A DNA stretch of 64,000 bases from Dipteris shenzhenensis (lineage: Eukaryota > Polypodiophyta > Polypodiopsida > Gleicheniales), in assembly GCA_047967505.1 (NCBI GenBank), contig CM106538.1. One strand, 5' to 3'. Below, piece by piece: positions 46,723 through 56,772 of the stretch. How positions within the stretch are numbered: position 1 is the first letter of the stretch; each line of letters opens with the position of its first letter. Below the pieces are notes generated by a model that saw nothing but the letters and a program-made list of their open reading frames with translations, was not told the origin of the DNA and did no database searches. A program made the translations under genes and the position numbers.

Positions 46723-48840
46723 ATGGCAAGAACCAAGTCAACTACAAGGAAAGCTGGCAAAAGGCCAGGGCTTGCAGCAACAACAGCTGGGGCAGGTACT
46801 AAGAAATTTAGTGTGCCTCCAAAGGGAAGAGCTGCACATGGCAGGAAGGGTAAGCCAATGAGTCTGCTCCAGCAAAAGGCTAAGAGATTGAATCATGGTG
46901 CAGGTGTGCTAAGGGAGATCAAGAAGCAACAGAAAGCTATAGGCTTTGCAATCCCCAAGGCACCTTTTCAAAGACTGGTGAAAGAAATATGTGATAGTTG
47001 GCACCTTGGCTTCAGGTGGAACAGGACTGCCATTCTTTCCTTACAGGAAAGGGCAGAGAATCACTTGGAAAAATATTTTGAAGATGCAATGCTGGTAGCA
47101 ACCCATGCTCACAGGGTGACTGTGATGGCCAAAGACTTCAACACTTTGTCCAGAGTGAGATGAATGTATGACAAGCTTGTTCATCCTGTGGAATGGCAGG
47201 ACATAAAGATGAGAGACATATTATGAATTCCACCTACAAGGAAGTTGAAGGTAGATGAGGTTAAGGTTGTTGAAGTAACCCACTCAAAGAACACCAGAGG
47301 GAAGGCTGCTTATGAGGAGTCACTGAAGCAGCAAATAAAAGAAACAAAATCTGTTATAGATGTGGAGACTGGAAAGAGGGAGCTGCAGATACAAAGAAGG
47401 TTGCAGGAGCTGGGCCCTAATATAGTTGTCCATATTGAGGATGAATTTTCAGTGAATGATTTTGACTTGACAAAACCATGCTTGGCAGCATTGGCTCATA
47501 AGAATGAGTATTGCTCAGATACTATCATTCTTGCAATGCTCTAGTAAGTGTCTATTATTTTACATTTTTTGCAAAACAATCCTCCTTGTACCTCCTTTAT
47601 ACCCTACCCTAATTATTTTTTGGTCCCATGCAGCATGATGAGAAGCTAGCTTCACCCCTCTGTATAGCATACGGTCCATATTATTGATCCTACCATTTCT
47701 TCTAAGTTAAGAGATGCAAAGGAAACTCCCATCGGTATTTCCAACTGGTTCAGACTGCAATTTTGAAGTTATTGATGTTTTGCTACTTCCATACCATAAC
47801 AGGTATGTGGGTGACTGCTTCTTTTGAGATTCTTCTTTAAGATTGAGAACTCTTGTATCCTTTTATTTCTTAATGCTTTTTTCCTTACGCAGTGACCACT
47901 GGAGTTTTGTTTCTATTGACATCCAGTAGAAGCAATGCTTTATATTCAACTCTCTTAAAAACACACACAGAGAGCTGAAATTGTAAGTGGTATGTGTGCT
48001 TTTTGAACTTAAAACTTCATTATTTTGATATCATACTAACTAAATTATAAGTATTGCAGTTGTATTAGAAGGCTTCTAGATGCATTGGATCACTGTCCTC
48101 CTAATGTCTCTCTTTTGGATTTAATAGAGCCAATAAATCTAGAATTCGTTCCCTCTACTAATGTCTATTTCATGCTATGCCATTGAACTTATTGAATAAT
48201 TTTGTTTTGTTCAGATGTTAACAGTTTCTAACATATCTTTCCAACTGTACAGACACCACAACAAGATGATTCAAGTAGCTGTGGATGGAGAGTGCTGATC
48301 AGTGCCAAATATCTACTTTCAAGCTATTTTGAGAAAGAACAGCCAGACCTTGTAAGAAAAAATAATTTTTATTTAGCTTGAAGATAATTGATAGTGATAC
48401 AAAGTGTTCTAAATCATCATATGCCATTGCAGATAAAAGAAGATAGCTTCAGCTCAAACTATGTATATAATTTCAGAGCTCATACAATTTGGAAGTTTTT
48501 AAGCTATGCCTCCCCCAAACTTATTATACCAGCTACTGTCGAGTTGGGTGAGAGCTCTAAAGTACGAGAAGGTGTCATACACCTTGATGCCACATATGAA
48601 GCTGATGTGGTGCCACAGGAACAAGGACCTAGTGCTGATGAGGAGAAGCCATAGGAACAAGGACCTACTGCTGATGTTGTTGAGGAGAAGATGGAGCAGT
48701 AGCAAACAGATGCTCCTGGGGTAGTAGAGGAGACAATGGAGCAGCACCAACATACTGCATAGGACAGGATGGAGCAGCAAAAAACAGATTCTCCAAAAAA
48801 TGATGATAGGGAAAGCTTGGACCATGTAGAGCAGAGCTGT
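46723..48840 (+). pseudogene. histone H3-like protein fused in frame to an Ulp1/SENP-type protease
   Basis: ATG at 46723 begins MARTKSTTRKAGKRPG. Residues 1-10 match the H3 tail (ARTK at 1-4, RK at 8-9, Ser10 replaced by Ala). A complete histone fold follows: LREIKKQQK, PFQRLVKEI (alpha 1), AILSLQERAENHLEKYFED (alpha 2), HAHRVTVMAKDF (alpha 3). TGA stops at 47161 and 47224 are each one C-to-T step from CGA, and the frame stays open beyond them to 47543. Phase-compatible GT-AG introns then link exons 47634-47802 (one frameshift), 47893-47982, 48060-48162, 48253-48351 and 48433 on. These encode a C48 protease: His in SDHWSFVSID, Asn in CFIFNSL where Asp is usual, Gln in TPQQDD and Cys in SSSCGW. 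The tail has Gln/Glu-rich repeats with TAG stops. Ulp1 enzymes cleave SUMO or related modifiers. Whether the histone part alone is still made is unknown. Confidence 0.8.
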
Positions 48841-49050
48841 AGATAAATAGAAAATGGTTCTCAAGAATATGTTCTACATGTACAACTAAACACTTCTGTA
48901 TAAAATTTTACTTGATTGAATACAAAACCTTTGTTTATGGAGTCTGTGTTATCTCAATTTTCAAAATTTCAATGTCTTTGCATTTTATTGAGCTCTCTCT
49001 TCTTTTGAGCACTTGCAAAAAAGCAATATGAATCAATAGGGTAAAGTAAA

Positions 49051-50400
49051 CTAATAGCAGTGCTTAATGAGACTAGGATAAATCAGATGGTATACCTTTT
49101 TATTGTTGTAGATAAATAAAAAGTCATTTGAAATAGAACCTTCTATCTCAAACAGAATGTCATTACGCAATTGAGCTAGGGAGCAACATTCTCTTAATGA
49201 GATATTGACTAGCACATCACCATTCTCAACAACATCAATATCAAGAAGTTTATTTTCTGCACCAAAAGAATCTTCATCTTGATCCATTGGGACTAGTTTT
49301 GTGCCTAGCATTCGACTGTGCTTATAATAAAAAGAAAAAATAAAATTTTGTGATGCAACCATGTACTTCAGTTGCATAGAAGGTTGGACAACCTCACAAA
49401 ACACTAAACTACATGTCTTCTTATCCCAACCTTTATCCAAAAATTGTGGCATGCATGCCGAACTTGTTGCTTTAGCTGTGAACATTGTTTTTGAAACCTT
49501 CACTTGAAAGGTATTAAAGAAGTCCACAAAAACTGTGAGAGGCATGCATAAAGAAATTTTTATTATCCTTGTGGCAATATTGGGCCTCAGAGCTTTCTGT
49601 ACTTCTTTGAAAAGCTTGGCCCTATGTGCCTCTGTAACACTAGAATGTGGGTGAGGCCAATCCACTGAATTCCATGCCGGAAGTTCTTGTTTCCTTAACA
49701 CACCATGTGTGTTAGCATTGTCCAGCAACTGATAAAAATGATCAGTAAAAAATATACCCGATTGAGCTAGCTCTGTTGCACATCGACCTTGGTATTGTTG
49801 TTCTCCTATCGATCCATGCAGAACATCTATAAATCCCAGAATACAATCGATGTTTTGCCATGTCTCATATGATGAAGGGTATAAATCTGAAATAAAACAA
49901 CACAAGAATGTCAATAAGCAAAGAAAGAAAGCTTCATCTTAAAAATCCATACACCTCGTAAAGAAAGAAACCACAATAGAAAAATATACAATTAGGCCTG
50001 TGTTGCGAAAGATCATTTGGATAGTCTCGCAAGACAAGTTCTTTATGCATGTACACATGCTGAATCAAAACTTCTTGCACCGATATCTTCCCTCTGGTGA
50101 TTTTAAAATCTCGTACTCTTCCCTTCCATGATGCTAAGAAAATGTTTTTTGTCTGGGGTCATTTTCTTTTGCTAGGTTGCATGAGCACCCATGCTCCTTT
50201 TGAAACACTAAACCTTTCCCAAGTTTCTTTCGTTTTGACTGTACTTGAATTCTCTATCGAAGAAATAGAAGAAGTAGGTCGACGGGGTAAGGATGTGTGG
50301 CATAATTCTACCTTCATAGCATTATCATCCACAGAGCATCTTCCACAAGAACGGCCATGGTTTTTATTCACCATGGAGACCTTCTGAATCTGTAACAATA
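49051..50400 (-). pseudogene. unknown gene with an open 3' exon, large transposon
   Basis: Minus strand. The 3' exon (49886-49051, acceptor TTTATTTCAG) is open for about 278 residues: YPSSYETWQNIDCILGFIDV, PAWNSVDWPHPHSSV, then a C-terminal stretch with a beta-grasp-like look (GDVLVNISLRECCSLAQLRN, ISNDFLFIYNNKK). An upstream exon (about 50390-50000) has SCGRCSVDDNAMKVELCH, a possible zinc-binding knot, and a TGA at about 50170. A possible donor after NNKK (GTATAC, about 49095) could lead to another exon. The resemblance to a ubiquitin-like fold is a guess. I do not recognise the family. Its 3' end faces the H3-like/Ulp1 gene. Confidence 0.5.
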
Positions 50401-50836
50401 GCAAAGTAATGTAAACAAGATAACAAATTGAAGTTTCAAGAAACAGAAAGTGGGCAAACAGACAGTTGACAAGAAACATCTTACTCTACGCCAAATAGGA
50501 TCAAGGGAGCAGTTTTCGAAAAGAAGAGGCTGCTACACAATGAGGCAGTGGTGTAGAATGGTAGACCTTTTGAAGGAAAGGTGGCACAACATTTCAAAGT
50601 TCAAAAGAAGGTGGAAGTGGGAAGGCCCTTGTCAGATAAAACGTCAGACTAGATTCTATCTTCATGTCCAAAGATCTTGTGAGAATAAAAAACCAATCTC
50701 CACATTAATATAGCACGCTTGTACCTACATAAAGTATTGTTTCTTTTTTCTATTTTCTCTTATTTTCGTGAATTTCCAACGTTATGTTGGCCCTCTATTG
50801 ATTGGTTGAGAGCTTATTTTTCCAAACCGTAAAAGG

Positions 50837-50866
50837 CCCCAAAATGAGCTCCCTTTTTTCCTAATG
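50837..50866 (-). repeat. right terminal inverted repeat of the large transposon
   Basis: Reverse complement of the left end at 39513-39542. Confidence 0.85.
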
Positions 50867-51640
50867 GTGTAGTTGTGCTTGAGTTAGGTATGACTGATGA
50901 TGTGTCCGTTAGTATAGGTGTGAATGAGTGAATCTAGGAGTGTGGGTGGTGTGATTGAGAGATGCTGATTGAGAAATCAATGGAGAAATTAGTGGAGCTT
51001 GGCTTGCATGTATGTATCAACTGCCTATATATTGGCCTTCTCTCATGAAAAAAGTATAATAGTTTTTTTGGTTTTTCCACTACCATCTTGTTGCTTAGTC
51101 ATGATCTAACACTTCTTTCATTCATTTGGTCAACTTGACCAGTTTAAGTTTTGTTCAAGGCTTTCTAATCTACTCCTAATATGTTGTTAGCATCAAGTTT
51201 TTGTCCTCTAGTTATACCTTACGTAGGTAAAAACTATTTTATTAGTAGTCCTAAGTATATGCATTGTCAATGTACTCTCAAGATAGAACGAGCACATGGA
51301 CAATATCTTCTTGATTAGGGTAGCTCTATGTAGATATAGTGTAGAGGACACTCAATGTAACCCTTGAGCATAAGCAGATGTATTGCATTTTTAATTTCTT
51401 GTATACTTGTGTGTAGCATTGTGCATTTCATGTTGTGGTGGAAGCTTTAGGATTCTTCTTTTTTAAAGAAGTGAAAGTCTTAATCCATCGTAGATGGGTC
51501 ATGGTACTCATATTGTGAATATATATAAAGGACGATACACGTGCGCCAAAAGCAGAGTGGGAGAGCATGGAAGGGTCTAGTATTGGGTTTGTGGATAGTC
51601 TTTCATGGCATAGCAACATCAATAGTTGTGTAAAAGGTGA
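50867..51640. other. non-genic flank; dispersed repeat copy at 51005-51120
   Basis: No gene is seen. The 51005-51120 block matches 37983-38095. The rest up to the end of the P450 gene is AT-rich and would contain the P450 3' untranslated region. Confidence 0.5.
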
Positions 51641-51649
51641 CGAAGCAAT

Positions 51650-51740
51650 GAGGCATGGGGATGGCACAAAGCGGGTTTGCAATCAACGGCTTTGCAAAAC
51701 GCGACGAGGCGTGGGGATGGCACAAAGGGGATTTGCAAGA
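51650..51740. repeat. 57-bp-offset duplication across the P450 stop codon
   Basis: The block 'gaggcatggggatggcacaaagcgggtttgcaa' (51650-51682) recurs at 51707-51739 with three changes. One copy encodes the P450 C-terminus and the other lies just after the stop, so the present C-terminal residues were created or moved by a tandem duplication. Confidence 0.8.
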
Positions 51741-53387
51741 TTTGCAGTGAGGCCATGTGACTCTTCGACAGAGAAGGATGAAGCTTGTTTCCAATGGAAG
51801 CTATGCACGAGGTTTGCCACACTAAGGGTGGCCATGGCATTGCCAAGGTGGATGCCAGGGCAAGAGCGTCTACCAGTCCCAAATGGCAACAATTCATAGC
51901 TTTGCCCGGACACTCCCATATGGGCAGCTTCGCCGTTGCCCAAGAACCTCTCAGGCATGAACTCAGAAGCTTTGTCCCACACGTTGGTATCTCTACCCAT
52001 ACTCCACAAGTTCACGATGAGCCTAGTGTTGGGAGGCAGCACATAGCCTGCCACCTCTGTCGCTTGCTTGGCTTGGTGTGGAAGTTGCAAGGGCAATGGT
52101 GGATGCAGCCTCCATGTCTCCTTCATCACTGCGTGCAGATATGATAGATTTGAAAAATCGGACTCTTCCACTTGCCTCTCTAATCCTACTGCTGCATCCA
52201 GCTCCGCTTGGAGCTTCGTCATCTTCTCCGGCGCTCGAAGGAGCTCAGCCATGGCCCATTCCACTGACGTGCTTGTCGTTTCCGTGCCGGCCGCCACGAG
52301 TTCCTGCGTCAATTGCACACTTTTTAATACAAGTGCTGGAAAACAAACGAAGTTCAAACGATGAGTGAGCACTCAAACAAGCAATCACGCGTGCAATGCG
52401 TAAACGCTGCGCACACGTTGACGATCGATCCTAACAATTCGTGGGCAGAATCGCGGCGTATTAAAACTTCGAGCTAAAGAAGAATACGACAATTGTTGAC
52501 TGATTTACCAAGAGCATTGCCTTCACGGCAGTCGTGTCCGAGGCATCGATTTTCTTGTTGAAATCCAACATAGAGGTGAGCAAGTCCTTAGGCGTTGCTC
52601 CTCCATCCTCCATCTCCTGCACGCGGTTATTCACAATTTCCTCCAGGACTGCGTCGAGAAGCCGGACCAGAGCGTCTATCTTCTTTTTGTATCCACCAGG
52701 GTCGAGCCACTTAAGATAAGGAATGACATCTCCCATGATTGGTTTCACGAACAGCTCGCTTAACTCTGCAAGCACGTCTACGAAACATGAGAGTCGCCCC
52801 TCCGACCTCTCGCTGAACAACGTGCGTGTCATGACGTCCATAGTGAAACGGAAGGCGCTTGTCGAAATCTGCAGAGCTGAACCACACTCCTTTTCGACAG
52901 CCTGCAGAAGGGAAGAAATTTCTTCGTCTCTCAAGTTCTTGTACAGTCGTGTGCTTTTGGCGGACAAGATCTCTTGCACATACAACTTGCGAATATCCCG
53001 CCATTTGGCACTGTATTCCATGAAAGCGGAAGCTTGACTTCCGTAGAAGACACGGTTACCGATCTCTAGACGAGGCCTATTCGCAAACTCCTCGTCATGA
53101 ACATGAAGAAATTCCTTGGCGAGGGCAGCGGAAGAAACCACAACAGTAGCTCTACTCCCCAACCTGAGAAACAAGATCGGACCATATTTTTGCGAGAGCT
53201 TGTCAAGTGATTGATGAGGGATGGAGCTTAGGAGGTGCAGGTGCCCGATGACGGGCAGGCAAAGAGGACTCGGAGGAAGCCGTTGGCGGGATACGTAATT
53301 GAAGTATAACCAAGCCAAGGCTAAGATAAATGCGGGAAGGGAGAGCACATAGTATGATGCAAGGGAGCTCCAAAGAATTGATTCCAT
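51683..53387 (-). CDS. cytochrome P450, CYP71 clan
   Basis: Two exons, 53387-52509 and 52303-51683, with a 205-bp GT-AG intron in phase 0 located before the I-helix; product 499 residues, normal for the family. Residues 1-30 form a hydrophobic ER anchor, followed by the proline hinge RLPPSPLCLPVIGHLHLL. I-helix AGTETTSTSVEW carries the oxygen-activating A-G-x-E-T-T. The K-helix ExxR is KETWRLHP, the PERF motif is FMPERFL, and the heme-binding loop is PFGTGRRSCPG with the axial Cys. ATG 53387 is preferred to the upstream in-frame ATG at 53459 because the anchor then sits at the N-terminus. Plant CYP71-clan enzymes oxidise phenolics, terpenoids or alkaloids; the substrate cannot be told. No defect is visible, apart from the duplicated C-terminal end. 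Confidence 0.92.
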
Positions 53388-53507
53388 GGTTTGTGATGGA
53401 TCGAAGTTGACCAATTGATTCAGTGGCCGAGCTGCTCTATGACTATAGCGATCATGCAATAGATTCAGCTACGAGAACTGATGATCAAAGCCATATTCAG
53501 ATTGCAA

Positions 53508-53517
53508 ATTTATAGAG
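53508..53517 (-). promoter_or_regulatory. P450 TATA box
   Basis: CTATAAATTT on the minus strand, about 120 bases upstream of the chosen start; transcription would begin near 53480. Confidence 0.6.
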
Positions 53518-53539
53518 ACTTGGAGCTACTCAAATTAAC

Positions 53540-54575
53540 AAGACATACGATCGACGCGAAAATGGGCGAGGCTTTAGGGACAGGCGCATATAATAAGATG
53601 TCTTTAAAAAATAATAATAATAAATAAACATGATGGTCAGTCCCAAAAGTAAGACCATATACAAAAATGGGCCAACTCAAGGGGCAAGCGCCCGTGGCCT
53701 ACCTTGCATAAGCAGGAGGAGCCTACCCTAAAGCGTGAGACCTATCTCCATGAGCATATCTCCTACTAGGGAGTCCTTGTTTATTATTATTATTTTTTTA
53801 AGGATGTCTTTGTTAAAATGTATTCCTTTGTGAATCACGATCTCTACCAATATTCACTTAATGCTTTGTCGTATAGTGAGATTGAGAAGCTATACGAATA
53901 TGGATGCGAATATGGGCTAGACTTTAGGTCTACTCTCTATGTGCCAATATTTATTAAATGTTGTGTCGTATAATGAGCTTGGATGATCCTCTAGGGAATA
54001 CGAGAACTTCTTCTCTCCTTCACATCCCTCTTTTCCTTCATCATCATGGTCTAGATCCACACTCGAACGGAGATCAACTTGTTAAACCAACAGAAACGAC
54101 ACTCTGGTTGCTTTCACCACCAAAGAGGATGCCCCCCTGTCACCATACATCTCCATCCCTTCTCCCTTAAAAAAAAAAAAAAAAAAAACGTGTTGGTGGG
54201 CGTGAGAGGCTCCCTCGGAGGCTCCCAACAACCTACATGCCTCCTTGGGCACTTTCCCTATGTTAACCTTAACCTTCATTCTGTAGTTCTCACCTCCTTC
54301 AAGTTCTCTACAGAATTCATGTTCTACTAGTCCTTTCTTATGTTGAAGGCTCCGATTTTCTCACCCTTGTCTATCGTACCGTAACTCTGTTGCTCTACTT
54401 CAAATTTCTAGATAGGTTGTCATTGCTTCTAGGCTATTCCTTTTCATATAATGAGATTCAGAAGACATACGATGGACTCCAATATAGCCGATACTTTAGG
54501 TCTACCCTCTCTCAGAGGCCAATATTTATTAAATGTTATGTCGTATAATGAGGTTGGATGATGCTCTAGGGAACA
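53540..54575. repeat. P450 upstream block repeated three times
   Basis: A phrase 'aga..atacgat.gac...aatatggg..agactttaggtctac' occurs at about 53540-53585 (just upstream of the P450), 53880-53940 and 54450-54515. In the two outer copies it continues with 'ccaatatttattaaatgtt.tgtcgtataatgag.ttggatgat.ctctagggaa' (53944-54000, 54522-54578). Copies are in the same orientation. Confidence 0.7.
53605..53802. mobile_element. 198-bp AT-rich MITE
   Basis: Ends are inverted repeats of roughly 30 bp, TAAAAAATAATAATAATAAA against CTTAAAAAAATAATAATAAT. It is flanked by the 8-bp direct repeat GATGTCTT (53597-53604 and 53803-53810). The duplication length fits hAT or Mutator type. It is unrelated in sequence to the GGGGTCAC family. 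Confidence 0.75.
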
Positions 54576-54654
54576 CCATCTTCGCCCTCGTTGCAACACA
54601 AACACACATGATGATCTTGAAGTCTTCTCCTTTGTCCATTTCATTATAATATTT

Positions 54655-54990
54655 AGAAAAAAAGACAACTTTGTCACTGACATGCATGTCCCTCCCCCTT
54701 TCCTCGATGTTTCTTTATATTGCCTATTTCATCGGGGCTTATCAGTCAAATCATTTCTTTGACTTTTAGTCATTGACTTCACTCTCCATTGACTTTTAGT
54801 CATTGATAACTTTTTCCATTTTATTATATAAAGAAAATATGACAACTTGTGCTCGCATGCATGTCCCTCCCGCTTTCATCAACATTTCCCTATATAATTG
54901 CCTATTTCCTCCACCTTTTTTGGCAATCCCTTGAGCTCATCCGTTAATGCATTTCTTTGAATTTTAGTCATTGACTTCCCTCCCCCATGT
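54655..54990. repeat. direct repeat pair, about 150 bp
   Basis: Block 54655-54790 (gacaactttgtcactgacatgcatgtccctccc ... tttgacttttagtcattgactt) recurs at 54831-54985 with many small changes. An extra copy of 'tgacttttagtcattga' lies at 54790-54806. Confidence 0.75.
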
Positions 54991-56014
54991 GAAAAGACAA
55001 TTATTTGGCTTAAGACTCTACAAGTGCATTCCCACTCCAGTGGAATCTACCACTGGCAGAGAAAGTAGAGAGAAACCCTTTGTTTAGCACTGCCCCCTTA
55101 GAGAGGGTGCTATAGTGGAGAATTGGATTCTGATCATTTGTGAATTTCAAATGTAATTTTTTAAATTAAAAAATCAAGATTGCCTCAATTTTGGCATTGG
55201 ATGCTTTATATGATGAATGCTTTTCTCTATGCTTTAGCCCATAAATTAGGATGTAGTGCCCATGCACACTTGTGCACTCTTGTTACACATGTACTCCAAC
55301 AGTGCCGAAATTTGAGGAGAGCATTCTATAGAGTCCAAGAATTACCTCACACTAGGCACAAAGTTTGGGACCAACAACATTATGTAGTGATATTTAGATT
55401 CAAAGTGATCACCTTGTCCTCTCAACAATGACACTAACGTAACACCTCTTACAACTTTGAGACAATGTTTGGTTTCCACTCACACATGAACCTCCTCTCA
55501 TTACAAGGGTTGGGCTTGTGCAACCTCACTTCTTTGTTGACTTGGATTCTCGAAGACCATGTAATAAAGCATGCTTACTAGTTGAACATTTTTTTGACTT
55601 TTTATTGTTGAGTGTAAATACAAGCTTTGAACTTTCGTTGGCTTTCTCTCCTAAAGCGAGTGTAATTCTTACTTAAAGTTTCATTTTCTTATTTTCAAAT
55701 ACTAGGCAAGGCCTTCTCCTAATTCTTTCCTTCTAAAGGTTCTTATTTTAAAATACTAAGTCTAAGGCAATTATGAAACACCTCTTGTTTTGCCCAAGTT
55801 TTCTAGCAATATATATGGTTGGTTTTGAAAGGGTTTTCTCTTACATAAGCAAATTTTTTTGGAAAGATTGTACAAAAATCATTTTGGTACCTTTAGAGAG
55901 ACTCCCCATGTTAATTCATTGCACTTGTCCAAAGTCATTTTTGCAGATAGAGAGACTTCCCATGATAATTCATTGCACTCAGCACATGGAGCTTTCTATC
56001 AATCCAATAGAGTG

Positions 56015-56070
<56 letters not shown>

Positions 56071-56317
56071 CGGGGGGTGCAGTACTAAGAAACCCTCTGT
56101 ATCATGTGGGTTCAAACGGTATTTAAAAAACGCCTCAACTAAAATTTCTCCCATAATAAAAATGCTCCTCTATACTTATGAATTGAGTTTTTTCAAAAAT
56201 TGAAGTAAAAGATCCCTCCTGATGATTGTAATTCTATTAAAGTTTTCCAAAAAGTTTGATTAAAATACCCCTCCTTTTAAATGCAAGTGGTACACTAAAT
56301 TTTTTTAGGTGAACCCC

Positions 56318-56354
<37 letters not shown>

Positions 56355-56772
56355 GGGGGGCCTTGGGAAGGGGTTAGGCTTGTTAAGGGATAAAGAAGTA
56401 ACCTAACTTTAGTATCAAAATAGTTAAGTGTCTTAATAGTTAGAGGTTGTAACCAATATAACAACTACCAAGTCGGATATAGCAATATTACAAGGGATAG
56501 CAGACTAAGACAGAATGCGCAATGTGAGTTCTTGTAATAGTTTATCTGATGGCTAAATTCTAATGAAAGAGAATATACCTATGACTATTATCTATTGTGC
56601 GCGCGTTATGTCTCCTTTACTATTTTTCTGAATGCAATGTTGCATATCTTTCTTTCCTTCCTTTCAAGCAATGAGAGAGAGGAGTATATTCGACCCCACA
56701 ATAGTAATGTCTCAAGCACTTTGTAGAACTTAGCTCTTCCTTTCAGCAATGCATTGTTCTAAGTGTAGTTCT
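54991..56772. other. non-genic; GA runs at 56018-56067 and 56322-56351
   Basis: No recognisable gene. Two perfect GA dinucleotide runs are present. The remainder is AT-rich and shows no homology to other parts of the window. Confidence 0.55.

Larger units (their letters stand above)
39513..50866. mobile_element. 11.35-kb TIR DNA transposon carrying four gene blocks
   Basis: The two ends are near-perfect inverted repeats of about 30 bp: CATTAGGGAAAAAGG at 39513 and, on the other strand, CATTAGGAAAAAAGG from 50866, both continuing into GAGCTCATTTTGGGG. The direct flanks share GTGT (39509-39512, 50867-50870), a weak 4-bp target duplication. Inside are a transposase-like gene (+), a multi-exon gene (-), a histone H3-like/Ulp1 gene (+) and a further gene (-). 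The starting CA(T)TA resembles CACTA elements, and Ulp1 proteases are known cargo of several plant transposon groups, but the transposase does not look like the CACTA type. Superfamily is left open. Confidence 0.8.

Noticed and set aside
46723-47163. Calling the H3-like protein a centromeric histone (CENH3)
   Set aside because: The loop-1 length equals canonical H3, without the extra residues usual in CENH3, and the tail keeps the ARTK...RK pattern; location in a transposon also argues against.
39509-50870. Firm assignment of the large transposon to the CACTA superfamily
   Set aside because: The ends begin CATTAG rather than CACTA, no clear 3-bp duplication is present (GTGT on both sides instead), and the transposase motifs do not match those I know for CACTA.
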